DNA of 64,000 nucleotides from CAVXFS01 sp963761115 (GCA_963761115.1 CAVXFS010000003.1:434001-498000); one strand, 5' to 3'; counted from the stretch's first letter, positions 8,017-17,621 are shown. Notes: generated by a model from the letters alone, not told the origin. Numbers and translations are program-made.

Positions 8017-8430
8017 GTGATTCAGTTTCTGCAAAACAATATCTGGATGGTGCTGGTGGCGGTGGGCAGCGGCCTGATGCTGCTATGGTCATTCCTGGGC
8101 AATCGTTTGCGCGGCATCAAGGAAATCGACATCGCCGCAGCCATGCAACTGATCAATCACAAAAATGCACTGATCCTGGATGTGCGCGAAGAAGACGAAT
8201 ACGGCGGCGGCCACATCCTGAATGCCAAGCTGATCCCGTTGCTCAAGCTGAAGGACCGGATCGGTGAACTCGAGCGTTATCGCGAGAAGCCCGTGGTGGT
8301 GGTCTGCCGTAGCGGAAACCGTTCCGCGACGGCATGTGCGCTGCTCGGCAACAGGCAGTTCGGGCAGGCGTATAATCTTACCGGTGGCATGATGGCCTGG
8401 CAAAAGGCCGGGATGCCCGTGGAGAAGTAA
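8017..8430 (+). CDS. Membrane-anchored rhodanese-like sulfurtransferase
   Basis: A 137-residue protein starting at GTG 8017 behind AAGGAG (8004-8009). One N-terminal transmembrane helix (about residues 9-27) anchors a single rhodanese domain (about 35-135). The active-site loop is CRSGNRS with the persulfide-carrying cysteine C97, and DVREEDEYGGGHILNA is the usual rhodanese entry motif. It probably transfers or senses sulfane sulfur at the cytoplasmic membrane face. It directly precedes grxC and secB, a conserved betaproteobacterial order, so it is likely co-transcribed with them. The physiological substrate is not known. Confidence 0.9.
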   Translation: MIQFLQNNIWMVLVAVGSGLMLLWSFLGNRLRGIKEIDIAAAMQLINHKNALILDVREEDEYGGGHILNAKLIPLLKLKDRIGELERYREKPVVVVCRSGNRSATACALLGNRQFGQAYNLTGGMMAWQKAGMPVEK

Positions 8431-8431
8431 G

Positions 8432-8686
8432 GTGACGCACGTTCGCATGTATTGCACTGCAGTCTGTCCCTATTGCGTGATGGCCGAACGCCTGTTGCAC
8501 GCCAAGGGTGTGCAGGAAATCGAAAAGATCCGCGTGGATCTGCAGCCTGAAATGCGTGATGCGATGATGCAGCAGACCGGTCGGCGCACGGTTCCGCAGA
8601 TATATATCGGCACCCGCCATGTCGGCGGATACGATGATCTGGCGGAGCTGGAACACAGTGGTGAATTGACCGAGTTACTAAAATAA
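8432..8686 (+). CDS. grxC: Glutaredoxin 3
   Basis: An 84-residue cytoplasmic dithiol glutaredoxin that uses glutathione to reduce disulfides. The start is GTG 8432, one base after the rhodanese stop. The active site is CPYC (C12, C15). TVPQIYIG supplies the conserved cis-proline, and GGYDDL is the glutathione-binding turn. Length is normal for GrxC. It sits between the rhodanese and secB genes, the usual order in this class. Confidence 0.95.
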   Translation: MTHVRMYCTAVCPYCVMAERLLHAKGVQEIEKIRVDLQPEMRDAMMQQTGRRTVPQIYIGTRHVGGYDDLAELEHSGELTELLK

Positions 8687-8707
8687 CAAACCCCCAAGGA
8701 TGAAAAG

Positions 8708-9181
8708 ATGACTGAAGAAAATAGTACCCAGCAAGCCCAGCCCCTGTTCAATATCGAGAAGATATTCATCAAGGATTTGTCGCTGGAAATCCCTCATGCG
8801 CCGGGTATTTATCTGGATCGCACACAACCGCAGGTAGACCTGCAATTGAGCAGTCAGGCAGCGGTGGTAGAGGACGGTGTCTATGAAGTGGTCGTCACCA
8901 TCACCGTGACCGCCAAGCTGCCGGAAAAGGATCTGGTGGCATTCCTGATCGAAGTCAAGCAGGCCGGTGTATTCGTGGTGCGCAACATGCCGGCGCTGGA
9001 ACTCGAACAGGTGCTGGCGATAGTTTGTCCCAATATCCTGTATCCCTTCCTGCGCGAGGCGGTGTCGGACATGTCGGTGCGCGCAGGATTCTCCCCGGTG
9101 CTGTTGAACCCGGTCAACTTCGAGGCCTTGTACGAACAGCAGAAACTCCAGCAGGCGCCTGAAGAACCGGTTATCCACTGA
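8708..9181 (+). CDS. secB: Protein-export chaperone SecB
   Basis: A 157-residue homotetrameric chaperone that keeps precursor proteins unfolded and hands them to SecA. The sequence has the family core: FNIEKIFIKDLSLEIPHAPGIYL near the N-terminus, VEDGVYEVVVTITVTAKL, then LEQVLAIVCPNILYPFLREAVSDMSVRAGFSPVLLNPVNFEALY. AAGGATGA precedes ATG 8708. It follows grxC closely and is followed by an SH3-like protein one base after its stop. Confidence 0.96.
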   Translation: MTEENSTQQAQPLFNIEKIFIKDLSLEIPHAPGIYLDRTQPQVDLQLSSQAAVVEDGVYEVVVTITVTAKLPEKDLVAFLIEVKQAGVFVVRNMPALELEQVLAIVCPNILYPFLREAVSDMSVRAGFSPVLLNPVNFEALYEQQKLQQAPEEPVIH

Positions 9182-9182
9182 G

Positions 9183-9674
9183 ATGAATTGCCTGCAGCCC
9201 ATTTCACAACGCCATGGTTCCGGGTTGCGGATCCGGTTATCCGGTGTGCTGCTTATTTCCGTCCTGTGCATGGCCAATGGAGCGGCATACGCCATGGATT
9301 TTTTTTCGGTAGCCGACGATTCCGCCATCCTGTACGACGCGCCTTCGATCAAGGCGAAGAAGATCTATGTGGTCAGCCGCTATACGCCACTGGAAGATGT
9401 GGTCAACCTGAGCAGCTGGGTGAAGGTGCGCGACAGTTCGGGCTCACTGGCATGGATCGAAAAGCGCGCCTTGAGCAGCAAGCGCTTCGTGGTAGTAACT
9501 GCCCAATTGGCCGACGTGCATGGGGCGCCGGATGATAAAGCAGCCGTCATTGCCCAGGCCAAGGCTCAAGTGGCGCTGGAACGGCTGGAAGATTCCGGAA
9601 CGGGCTGGCTGAAGATCAACACCCCGGAAGGTGCGCCAGGTTATGTCAAGGTGTCTGATGTGTGGGGCAATTGA
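9183..9674 (+). CDS. Secreted SH3-like domain protein
   Basis: A 163-residue exported protein. A long N-terminal region with a hydrophobic stretch (about 20-36, ending AAYA) looks like a signal peptide. Two bacterial SH3-like repeats follow: about 40-97 (SVADDSAILYDAPSIKAKKIYVVSRYTPLEDVVNLSSWVKVRD) and about 100-160 (ADVHGAPDDKAAVIAQAKAQVALERLEDSGTGWLKI). Such domains bind peptidoglycan peptides or periplasmic proteins. It is between secB and gpsA, as in other betaproteobacteria. Function is unknown beyond the fold. Confidence 0.8.
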   Translation: MNCLQPISQRHGSGLRIRLSGVLLISVLCMANGAAYAMDFFSVADDSAILYDAPSIKAKKIYVVSRYTPLEDVVNLSSWVKVRDSSGSLAWIEKRALSSKRFVVVTAQLADVHGAPDDKAAVIAQAKAQVALERLEDSGTGWLKINTPEGAPGYVKVSDVWGN

Positions 9675-9839
9675 CTGAGATAAACTCCGGCATGGCCGGC
9701 GGATTCCGTCACACTTGACTGTTCAGTCGTCATTGATAATGGCGAAGAAAATAACTACGACTTCGTTCCCTCCCCCTTGCAGGGGGAAGGAGCGAAGCTT
9801 TGCCGCCCTGAGGGCTTACTTGATCGACTGCATATCAGC

Positions 9840-10841
9840 ATGAATATTGCGATACTCGGAGCCGGTGCCTGGGGCACGGCGCTCACCATCAGCCTGTCCA
9901 GCCGGCATCGGGTGACCCTGTGGGCGCGCGACGCAGCGCAAATCGAAGCCATGTCCCGAGGGCGCTGCAATCAACGCTACCTGCCACAAGTATCGCTTCC
10001 CGCAAACCTGCATCTCACTTCCGCATTGAATGAAGCATTGGTTGATGCCGAACTGGTGCTGCTCGCCGTTCCGGTCTCGGGTCTGCGCGGCATGCTGGAA
10101 AATATTGTGCAATTGCGCGCCAGTGTGCCGGTGGTCTGGGCGTGCAAAGGTTTCGAGGCGAATTCTGCGCAGTTGCCGCATCAGATAGCAGCGGAAATCC
10201 TGCCCGCCCAGGTTTCGCGCGCTGTCCTGTCCGGCCCCAGTTTTGCCGAGGAAGTTGCGTTCGGCTTGCCGACTGCGCTGACACTGGCATCCGCAGACGG
10301 TGAATTTGCCCGGCAGGCGGCGCACGATCTGCATCATGCTCGCCTGCGCATTTACTCGAGCACGGACGTGATTGGAGTCGAGGTTGGCGGCGCGATCAAG
10401 AACGTGCTCGCCATCGCCGCTGGTATCGCCGATGGCATGGGTTTCGGGCACAACGCCAGGGCGGCATTGATATCACGCGGCCTGGCCGAAATGACGCGAT
10501 TGGGGCTCAAGCTGGGCGGCAACGCCGAGACCCTGTACGGTTTGTCCGGTGCGGGCGACCTGATCCTGACCTGCACCGGTGATTTGTCCCGCAATCGCAA
10601 CGTCGGGATATTGCTTGGCCAGGGACGGCAACTGGCCGAGATATTGCAGCATCTGGGTCACGTGGCGGAAGGCGTATACACCGTGCGTGAAGTGCATGGA
10701 CTGGCGCAGCGGCTGGGAGTGGAGATGCCGATCTGTGCTGCGGTCTATCGGGTGCTGTATGAAGATGTGCCTGCTGCGAATGCCGTCGAGGATCTGCTCA
10801 ACCGCACGCCCAACAGTGAATTCAATTTGCCGCGCCGCTGA
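9840..10841 (+). CDS. gpsA: Glycerol-3-phosphate dehydrogenase [NAD(P)+]
   Basis: A 333-residue cytoplasmic enzyme reducing dihydroxyacetone phosphate to sn-glycerol 3-phosphate for phospholipid synthesis. ATG 9840 is chosen because it starts the nucleotide-binding motif MNIAILGAGAWGTALTISL. Further family motifs are WACKGFE, LSGPSFAEEV, and GGAIKNVLAIAAGIADGMGFG with the catalytic lysine. Its end overlaps the convergent trmL gene by 20 bases. The 165 bp upstream contain a short C-rich/G-rich hairpin (9771-9788) but no clear promoter. Confidence 0.96.
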   Translation: MNIAILGAGAWGTALTISLSSRHRVTLWARDAAQIEAMSRGRCNQRYLPQVSLPANLHLTSALNEALVDAELVLLAVPVSGLRGMLENIVQLRASVPVVWACKGFEANSAQLPHQIAAEILPAQVSRAVLSGPSFAEEVAFGLPTALTLASADGEFARQAAHDLHHARLRIYSSTDVIGVEVGGAIKNVLAIAAGIADGMGFGHNARAALISRGLAEMTRLGLKLGGNAETLYGLSGAGDLILTCTGDLSRNRNVGILLGQGRQLAEILQHLGHVAEGVYTVREVHGLAQRLGVEMPICAAVYRVLYEDVPAANAVEDLLNRTPNSEFNLPRR

Positions 10842-11289
10842 ACCCGCATTGTCGCCATGCCTCGAATACTGCGACAGCGACGGTATTCGACAGGTTGAGG
10901 CTGCGACTATGCGGCAACATGGGCAAGCGCAAGCGCTGCTCCACCGGCAGGGATTTGAGCAGCTCGGCAGGCAAGCCGCGGCTCTCCGGCCCGAACAGCA
11001 GCGCGTCTCCCGCCTGATAATGCACTTTGCAGAATGACTGACTGGCCTTGGTAGTGAACGCAAGCAGGCGCGCTCCGGGCATGGCTGACAGGCAGTCGGA
11101 CAAATTGTCATGGACGCGCACATCGGCATATTCGTGGTAATCCAGTCCGGCCCGGCGCAATTGTTTGTCATCCAGCTCGAAACCGAGCGGGCGCACCAGA
11201 TGCAACTGCGAACCGGTGTTGGCGCACAGCCGGATGATGTTGCCGGTATTGGGCGGGATTTCCGGCTGGAACAGGATGACATGGAACAT
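10822..11289 (-). CDS. trmL: tRNA (cytidine(34)-2'-O)-methyltransferase TrmL
   Basis: A 155-residue SPOUT-class methyltransferase that 2'-O-methylates the wobble base of tRNA-Leu. It opens with FQPEIPPNTGNIIRLCANTG, followed by the knot motifs LLFGPESRGLP and LPMLPHSRSLNLSNTVAVAVFEAWRQ, all typical of TrmL (YibK). Length is normal. It converges on gpsA with a 20-bp overlap of the coding ends. Confidence 0.95.
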   Translation of the reverse strand: MFHVILFQPEIPPNTGNIIRLCANTGSQLHLVRPLGFELDDKQLRRAGLDYHEYADVRVHDNLSDCLSAMPGARLLAFTTKASQSFCKVHYQAGDALLFGPESRGLPAELLKSLPVEQRLRLPMLPHSRSLNLSNTVAVAVFEAWRQCGFSGAAN

Positions 11290-11390
11290 CAGGCGGTCCG
11301 GGGTCTTGTCAGGGCAACGAAAACAGGCTAAGTTCGGATTGCTTCAGCGCATTCATTAAAACAGCTGCAACTATAATCAGGGAAGGCATT

Positions 11391-13099
11391 ATGGCGCGTC
11401 CGGAAAAAATCCGCTTGGGTGACTTGCTGGTCAGCCAGAAACTGGTTTCCAACGAACAGATCAAGTTCGCGCTGGGCGAACAAAAGCGCAATGGACGCAA
11501 ACTCGGCCGGGTGCTGGTGGACAACGGCATCGTCAGCGAAGAGCAGATCTCGGAAGCGCTCGGCAAGCAACTCAACATCCCTTTCATCAATCTCAAGTTC
11601 TACAACGTCAACCTCGACTTCATCCGGCGCCTGACGGAAAGCCAGGCGCGACGTTTCCGCGCGCTGGTGCTGGAAGAGCGGAAAGGCGCGTTGCTGGTCG
11701 GCATGGCCGACCCGACGGACCTGTTTGCCTTTGACGAACTCACGCGCATCCTGATGCGCGATATCGAACTCGCGGTGGTCACCGAAGGGCAATTGCTGGA
11801 GACGATAGACCGCGTCTATCGCCGAACCGACGAGATCCTCGGTCTGGCCAAGGAACTGTCGGAAGAAATGGGAGACGTCCAGATCGATTTTGGCCTGATG
11901 GCCGATTCGGTCGGGGTCGAGGAAGCGCCGGTGGTCAGGTTGCTGCAAACCATGTTCAACGATGCCGCGCAGGTGCGCGCCTCCGATATCCATATCGAAC
12001 CGCAGGAGGACCGCCTGCAGATACGCTTCCGCATCGACGGGGTGCTGCATCTGCAGACCGAAGCGGACTCCAATATCGCGCCAGCATTGGTGTTGCGACT
12101 GAAGCTGATGTCCAGGCTGGACATCTCGGAGAAACGCATGCCGCAGGACGGACGTTTCAGCATCCGTGTGCGCGACCAGTCGATAGACGTTCGTATCTCC
12201 ACGCTGCCCACTCAATACGGCGAATCCGTGGTGATGCGTCTGCTCGGACAGGATGCCAGCCTGCTGACTCTGGACAAGCTGGGCATGCAGCCGGCCATGC
12301 TCAACCGCTTCCAGCGAGATCATCCGTCGCAGCAGCGGCATGGTACTGGTCACCGGCCCGACCGGCAGCGGCAAGACCACCACCCTGTATGCCGCACTGA
12401 CCGAGATCAATACCATGGACCAGAAGATCATCACGGTCGAAGACCCGGTGGAATATCGTTTGCGCGGCATCAATCAGGTGCAGGTGAATGAAAAGATCGA
12501 CTTCACTTTCTCGCGTGTATTGCGCTCGGCTTTGCGCCAGGATCCGGATGTCATTCTGGTGGGTGAAATCCGCGATGCAGAAACGGCGCAGATCGGATTG
12601 CGTGCGGCGATGACCGGCCACCTGGTGTTCTCCACCCTGCATACGCGCGATGCAGCCGGTACCTTGTTCCGCCTGGTCGACATGGGCGTGCCCAAGTACA
12701 TGGTGGCTTCTTCGGTGCAGGTGGTGATCGCGCAGCGCCTGTTGCGGCGTATCTGCGACAGCTTGCAGCGAGCCCTACCAGCCCCACGCCGCATGAAGAT
12801 CGAGTGGCTGCAAGCATGAAGGCGTCGCACAGGAGAAATATGGCACCCTGAAACATGGGCGCGGCTGTTCGCATTGCAATGGCACCGGCTATCGCGGCCG
12901 GCTGGGCGTGTATGAAATGCTGGAGATGACCGAGGCAATGGTGGAAGCCGCGGCGCATAGCGACGCGCTGCATTTCATGCAGGCCGCGCGCGAGGCCTTG
13001 CGCGGACAGACGCTGATGGATCATGCGATGGAGCAGGTCCTGCTTGGGCATACCACGGTGTTTGAACTGATGCGCATCAGCAATCAGGTGGAAGATTGA
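11391..13099 (+). pseudogene. mshE: MSHA pilus assembly ATPase MshE (GspE/PilB family), at least four frameshifts
   Basis: The hexameric ATPase that drives pilus extension at the inner membrane. The MshEN N-domain (RLGDLLVSQKLVSNEQIKFALGEQ) and central domain are intact to about residue 308. The frame then shifts near 12315 just before the Walker A box GPTGSGKTTT. Walker B (DVILVGEIRDAET) and the His box (TGHLVFSTLHTRDA) follow in the new frame. Further shifts lie near 12763, 12791 and 12815, around the zinc-binding tetracysteine region (CDSC and CSHC). The C-terminus reads cleanly to TGA 13097-13099, overlapping the next start. Repaired length is about 568 residues, normal for the family. 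All key residues survive, so the indels look recent or artefactual. Confidence 0.85.
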
Positions 13100-14346
13100 T
13101 GGCGATATTCGTCTACAAGGGGAGAAGCGCAAAAGGCGACCTGGTGCATGGTACGCTGGAAGGTTCGGACTGCTGGTGCAGTTGCCAACCAGTTGATCAA
13201 CACCGGCATCACGCCGCTGGAGATCACGGTTTCCCGGGATATCAGTGACGCCACATCCAGTGGCAAGCTCTGGTTGACAATCGCCTGACCCGGAAGAAGC
13301 CGGGGCCGCTGGAGTTGATGCTGTTCAGCCGCCAGATGTACACGTTGCTCAAGGCCGGCGTACCCATCATGCGCGCACTCGCGGGTTTGCAGGAATCCAC
13401 CCAGAACCCGGCATTTGCCGCTGATCCTGCATGACTTGCGCGAGAGCCTGGATAGTGGCCGCGAACTCAGCTTCGCCATGCGCCGCCATCCGAAGGTGTT
13501 TTCGCCGTTCTATATCAGCATGGTGCAGGTGGGTGAAATGACCGGCATGCTGGATGAGACCTTCATCCGTCTGTTACGAGCACCTCGAATTCGAGAAAGA
13601 GATGGGCGAGAGCATCGCGTTCCGCGATCCGCTACCCTATATTCGTGCTGATGGCGATGGCGGTCGCCATCGTCATCATCAACATCTTTCGTCATTCCCG
13701 CATTTCGCCAAGGTGTTTGCCGGATTCCATGCCGAACTTCCGTTCCATGACCAGGATGCTGATCGGCTTTTCCGGTTTCATGGTGCACTACTGGCCGGTG
13801 ATGCTGGCGATTGTGGTCGCGTCTGGTGATCGGTTTCCGCGCCTACATCAACACGGTGGATGGCAGGTACAAGTGGGACAAGCTCAAGCTGCGCATCCCT
13901 ATCGCCGGGAAGATCATCCTCAAGGCCACCATGGCGCGTTTTTCCCGCAGCCTGGCGCTGGCCTTCAAGAGCGGGATCCCGATCGTGCAGGGATTGAACG
14001 GTGGTCGGCATGGTGGTGGACAACGAATTCATGCGCGCGCGCGTCGAGCAGATGCGCGACGGCGTCGAGCGCGGCGAAAGTATCTTGCGCACTGCGCTGG
14101 CGACCGGCGTGTTCAATGCGACGGTATTGCAGATGATCGCGGTCGGCGAAGAGACCGGCGACATGGACGGGTTGATGTTCGAGATCGCCGACATGTACGA
14201 GCGCGAGGTGGAATACGAAGTCAAAACCCTGAGCCAGCAGATCGAGCCTATCCTGATCATCGGCACTGGGCGTGCTGGTGCTGATCCTGGCGCTGGGCGT
14301 ATTCCTGCCGATCTGGGATCTGGGCCGGGCGGCATTCCATAAATGA
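13099..14346 (+). pseudogene. mshG: MSHA pilus platform protein MshG (GspF/PilC family), about ten frameshifts
   Basis: The polytopic inner-membrane platform that couples the assembly ATPase to pilus growth. Fragments in all three frames align in order to one GspF protein: MAIFVYKGRSAKGDLVHGTLEG, AGAVANQLINTGITPLEI, PLELMLFSRQMYTLLKAGVPIMRALAGLQ, FYISMVQVGEMTGMLDETF, LYEHLEFEKEMGE, VLMAMAVAIVIINIF, VIGFRAYINTVDGRYKWDKL and VGMVVDNEFMRARVEQMRDGVERGESI. The last piece ends LGRAAFHK at TGA 14344-14346. Shifts lie near 13170, 13277, 13418, 13573, 13617, 13690 (two), 13740, 13828, 14000 and 14265. Repaired length is about 415 residues. As written the gene cannot make a protein. It overlaps both neighbours. 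Confidence 0.82.
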
Positions 14347-14912
14347 ACAACGATTTGTCAGTATCGGGTATCGGCCTTCGCCCGTCTGACAGGGAGGTTC
14401 AGTCAGGTTTCACCCTGTTCGAACTGATCGTGGTGATAGTCATCATATCCGTGCTGGCCGCAACCTTCCTCAATCGGGTGCTGTATTACCAGGAGCAGGC
14501 CGAGAAAACAGCCATGGTCGGGGTGGCTGCGGCGATCCAGACCGCCCTTATCCTGCAATATGGGCGCATGATGATACATGGCCAGGAAGCCGAGGCACCC
14601 ACACTGGCGGTTGAAAACCCGATGAATTGGTTGCAGAAGAAACCGGAAAACTATGCCGGGGAATTCTATGCGCCGACACCGGCATCGGTACATGCCGGCA
14701 ACTGGATCTTCGACCTGAAATCGCGCGAACTGATCTATATTCCGTCCATGACCGGACATTTGGCTCCCGGGCGGGATGGCTACAAATGGGTCCGTTACAA
14801 GGTTATATTGGAGTATGACTCCGCTCATACCCCTGCCGGCCGCACAGATGAATCAAGGAGCTTTGCCGGGGTTCTGTTCGATCAAGTGGAGCCGAACTTA
14901 TGGTCATCGTAG
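14343..14912 (+). CDS. mshF: MSHA pilin-like protein (MshF/MshB position)
   Basis: A 189-residue protein with a type IV prepilin leader: cleavage is expected before the F of SGFTLFELIVVIVIISVLAATFLNRV (about residues 21-46). The body holds about 145 residues with no cysteine. The start overlaps the mshG stop (ATGA). By position, between mshG and the major pilin, it corresponds to mshF or mshB of Vibrio and Shewanella; the prepilin leader favours a minor pilin. It probably is incorporated in, or primes, the MSHA pilus. The symbol is assigned from synteny only. Confidence 0.7.
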   Translation: MNNDLSVSGIGLRPSDREVQSGFTLFELIVVIVIISVLAATFLNRVLYYQEQAEKTAMVGVAAAIQTALILQYGRMMIHGQEAEAPTLAVENPMNWLQKKPENYAGEFYAPTPASVHAGNWIFDLKSRELIYIPSMTGHLAPGRDGYKWVRYKVILEYDSAHTPAGRTDESRSFAGVLFDQVEPNLWSS

Positions 14913-15086
14913 TTGATGAAAGGTTAATGCGGCGGATGAATGGGTTTGTGTAAAAGCATAATTTTGATACACTTCGCCCATCCCAATCTTCGGTTGCGCT
15001 CTTTTCTGCATGATTTGGGTGTGAGGTTAGTGCAATTTGGTACAACGAGGCCTTGGTCTCAAACAATATTTTAGGAGAGTTGAAAA

Positions 15087-15509
15087 ATGCAAAATCAAAA
15101 AGGCTTCACCCTGATCGAACTGATCGTGGTTATCGTGATACTGGGCATCCTGGCGGCAACGGCACTGCCGCGTTTTATCGGCGTCCAGAAGGAAGCGCGC
15201 GAAGCAGCCGTTGACGGCATGGCTGGCGGGATTCGTTCAGCTGTGAGCCTGGCCAGGGCCGCACAATTGGTCGCTGGAGCGGGTTCCAGTACTCCCGTGA
15301 GCATGGATGGACAAACTGTCACCATGGCAAATGGCTATCCAACAGGCGATGCTGCAGGGATCGGTGCAGCAATGCAAAGCACGGATGGGTTTACCGTATC
15401 CTATGGCGCAACATCCACTTTCCAGCCCAGTGGTGGAAGTGCAACTTGCGAAGCAACCTATATTGCTGCCACCGGTACCACCGGCACAGACAAATCCGAT
15501 TGCAACTAA
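15087..15509 (+). CDS. mshA: Major MSHA-type pilin
   Basis: A 140-residue type IV pilin behind AGGAG (15073-15077). The short six-residue leader MQNQKG precedes FTLIELIVVIVILGILAATALPRFIGVQKEAREAAVDG, with the Glu5 essential for assembly. The globular part is rich in Gly, Ala, Ser and Thr and ends with a two-cysteine loop (ATCEATYIAATGTTGTDKSDC). It is set apart from neighbours by 174 bp upstream and a terminator downstream, as expected for the most highly expressed subunit. Its small size and position support the major-pilin call; mshB is the alternative. Confidence 0.82.
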   Translation: MQNQKGFTLIELIVVIVILGILAATALPRFIGVQKEAREAAVDGMAGGIRSAVSLARAAQLVAGAGSSTPVSMDGQTVTMANGYPTGDAAGIGAAMQSTDGFTVSYGATSTFQPSGGSATCEATYIAATGTTGTDKSDCN

Positions 15510-15548
15510 GTACAACCAGCAGGGCTTGATGTCCTGATGTGTTTGAAA

Positions 15549-15575
15549 GGTGGGCCTAACTGGCCCGCCTTTTTT
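15549..15575 (+). terminator. Intrinsic terminator after the major pilin gene
   Basis: The stem GGTGGGCC (15549-15556) pairs with GGCCCGCC (15562-15569), with one G-U pair and the loop TAACT, and is followed by six T (15570-15575). It lies 40 bp after the mshA stop and would limit read-through into the minor pilin genes. Confidence 0.85.
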
Positions 15576-15659
15576 ATTGCCGTGATTTCCGTCAATCAAC
15601 CTGCAGCTTGTATCGATAACCCTTCGTTGATGAATAAAGATTGCTAAAATCGAACCGCC

Positions 15660-16202
15660 ATGCTCACCACACCGTCAACATGTCGCAGAATAGTTCACGG
15701 GCGATACGCGCTCGCTGGATACAGCAAGCTGCGCTCCAAGCAAGGAGGTTTCACCGTGGTCGAGCTGATCGCCGTCATCGTGATCATGGGCGTATTGGCC
15801 GCCGTTGCCGGACCGCGCTTTTTCGACCGCGGCACCTTCGACAGCAGGGGATTTTACGACCAGGTGCTTTCCTCCTTGCGCTATGCGCAGAAGGAAGCGA
15901 TCGCGCAACATCGCTATATCTGTGTCGGATTTACCAGTAGCAGCGTAACACTCACTTTCGATACCACGCCCCCGGATGCAACAACTCATCCAACGGCGAC
16001 TTGCCCGGGCTCCGCCCTAGCCAGTCCGACGGGAGATTCAAATTACACCATCAACAATACCAGTGGCGTGACATTAAGCGCCTTCACCAACTTCTATTTC
16101 GATGCGCTGGGCCGGCCCAGTGTTGCCCCACAAACCATCAGCGTCAGCGGATATACCTCTGGGCCCATAACCATTGAACGAGAGACGGGTTATGTGCATT
16201 GA
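15660..16202 (+). CDS. mshC: Minor pilin MshC
   Basis: A 180-residue prepilin-like protein of the GspH/FimT size class. A leader of about 30 residues ends in QGG, followed by FTVVELIAVIVIMGVLAAVAGPRFFDRGTFDSRGFYDQVLSSLRYAQKEAIAQ. The RYAQKEAIAQ segment is characteristic of FimT/GspH-type minor pilins. It is the first gene after the mshA terminator, and its 3' end overlaps the mshD start region by about 10 bp. It probably belongs to the pilus-priming complex. No Shine-Dalgarno is obvious, so the start could also be further downstream. Confidence 0.78.
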   Translation: MLTTPSTCRRIVHGRYALAGYSKLRSKQGGFTVVELIAVIVIMGVLAAVAGPRFFDRGTFDSRGFYDQVLSSLRYAQKEAIAQHRYICVGFTSSSVTLTFDTTPPDATTHPTATCPGSALASPTGDSNYTINNTSGVTLSAFTNFYFDALGRPSVAPQTISVSGYTSGPITIERETGYVH

Positions 16203-16737
16203 TCAGGGGGCGGATAAATGCGGGCTGAGATCTGACAAGGTTCGTTTGGCAGATTCCGGCTTCACCCTGATCGAACTCATCGTCTTCATCGTCATCGTCA
16301 GTGTCGCGCTGGCGGGCATCCTGACGGTGATGAACAAGGTGACCGGACACAGCGCCGACTCCCTGATCCTCAAGCAGGAGATCGCCATTGCCGAATCCAT
16401 GCTGGAGGAAGTCGAATTGCAGGATTTCATTGCGGGCTCGCCAGCTACGCCGGTTCCCAACCCGCCTGGAAATCGCACCACGGGCTACCATATTGTCAGT
16501 GGCTATAATGGATTTCATTCGACAGGCATTTACACGCCAGACGGTAATGCCGTAGCCGGATTGACCAGTTACGATGTGGATGTGGCGGTGACCAACCTGG
16601 GATTGAATCCAACAACTGGTGCAGCGATCCCTGCAGCCAGTTCGGTGCAGATCACGGTGACGGTGTCCAATACTACTGTCCCGGCGGGGGATCCGCTCAG
16701 GCAAACCGTGATAGACGGTTACAGGACGGCGTACTGA
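16192..16737 (+). CDS. mshD: Minor pilin MshD
   Basis: A roughly 181-residue prepilin-like protein. ATG 16192 is preferred over the upstream TTG 16174 in the same frame. The processing site is in LADSGFTLIELIVFIVIVSVALAGILTVMNKVTGHSADSLILKQEIAIAESMLEEVE, a GspI/PilV-like pattern with the AESMLEEV helix. The body is rich in Thr and Val. It overlaps mshC and ends one base into the mshO start, so the three genes are translationally coupled. Confidence 0.78.
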   Translation: MCIDQGADKCGLRSDKVRLADSGFTLIELIVFIVIVSVALAGILTVMNKVTGHSADSLILKQEIAIAESMLEEVELQDFIAGSPATPVPNPPGNRTTGYHIVSGYNGFHSTGIYTPDGNAVAGLTSYDVDVAVTNLGLNPTTGAAIPAASSVQITVTVSNTTVPAGDPLRQTVIDGYRTAY

Positions 16738-17621
16738 TGCGCTCCGGGCGAAAATTCCAGCACGGCTTTACCCTGGTCGAGATGATCGTCGTGATCGTCA
16801 TCACCGGCATCATCGCCGGTGCCGTTGCGCTGTTCATGCGCACGCCGGTGCAAGGCTACATGGACAGCGCGCGCCGCGCCGAGATGACCGACACCGCAGA
16901 TACCGCATTGCGCCGCATCGGCCGCGACTTGCGCACGGCGGTGCCGAACAGCGTGCGTGTACCGAACCCGGCCGGCACCAATACCTATATCGAATTCCTG
17001 CCGACCAAGGACGGCGGAAGATACCGTGCCGAACCGACCGGTGGCGCAGGTGGATGTGCGGCGGTAGTCGGGAACGTTTACGGTGATGCGCTTTCATTCT
17101 CTGCTGCGGATACCTGTTTTGAGATCATTGGTCCGCCATTGACGTTTGCCGCAGGCGACCAGATCGTGATCGGCAGCACCCAGTCCGACGGAAATCCGCC
17201 CTATGACAATACTGCGGCAGGCGTGCTGCGCGCCTTCAGCGGCACAACCGGCTCGCCCCAGGCCATCATCCAGATTCCGGCGGTTCAGTTCCCGGCGTTT
17301 GCCGAATTGACCGGACAGCGCTTCGATGTCGTGCCCGGCGACCAGCAGGCAGTGACGTATTCGTGCGAGAACGTCAATACCGTAAACGGCGAAGGAACCG
17401 GCACGCTCAGGCGTTATTGGGCATATGGTTTTAATGCTGCGCAAGTTGCACCGCCACTGGGTGGAAGCAGTGCGATCATCGCTGACAACGTCAGTGTCTG
17501 CGACATCGCATATGACACCTATAACGTGCGCAGTGGTCTGGTGGAGATCACATTGGGCATCACCCGCAGCGGTGAAAGTATCCGTCTCTACCACCAGATC
17601 CATGTAAACAATATTCCCTGA
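16737..17621 (+). CDS. mshO: Minor pilin MshO
   Basis: A 294-residue prepilin-like protein of the GspJ/PilW size class. The leader MRSGRKFQHG precedes FTLVEMIVVIVITGIIAGAVALFMRTPVQGYMDSARRAEMTDTADTALRRIGRDLRTAVPNSVRV, and the ALRRIGRDLR helix is typical of MshO. The larger globular domain contains several cysteines. It sits between mshD and mshP in the order known from Vibrio and Shewanella. Confidence 0.82.
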   Translation: MRSGRKFQHGFTLVEMIVVIVITGIIAGAVALFMRTPVQGYMDSARRAEMTDTADTALRRIGRDLRTAVPNSVRVPNPAGTNTYIEFLPTKDGGRYRAEPTGGAGGCAAVVGNVYGDALSFSAADTCFEIIGPPLTFAAGDQIVIGSTQSDGNPPYDNTAAGVLRAFSGTTGSPQAIIQIPAVQFPAFAELTGQRFDVVPGDQQAVTYSCENVNTVNGEGTGTLRRYWAYGFNAAQVAPPLGGSSAIIADNVSVCDIAYDTYNVRSGLVEITLGITRSGESIRLYHQIHVNNIP

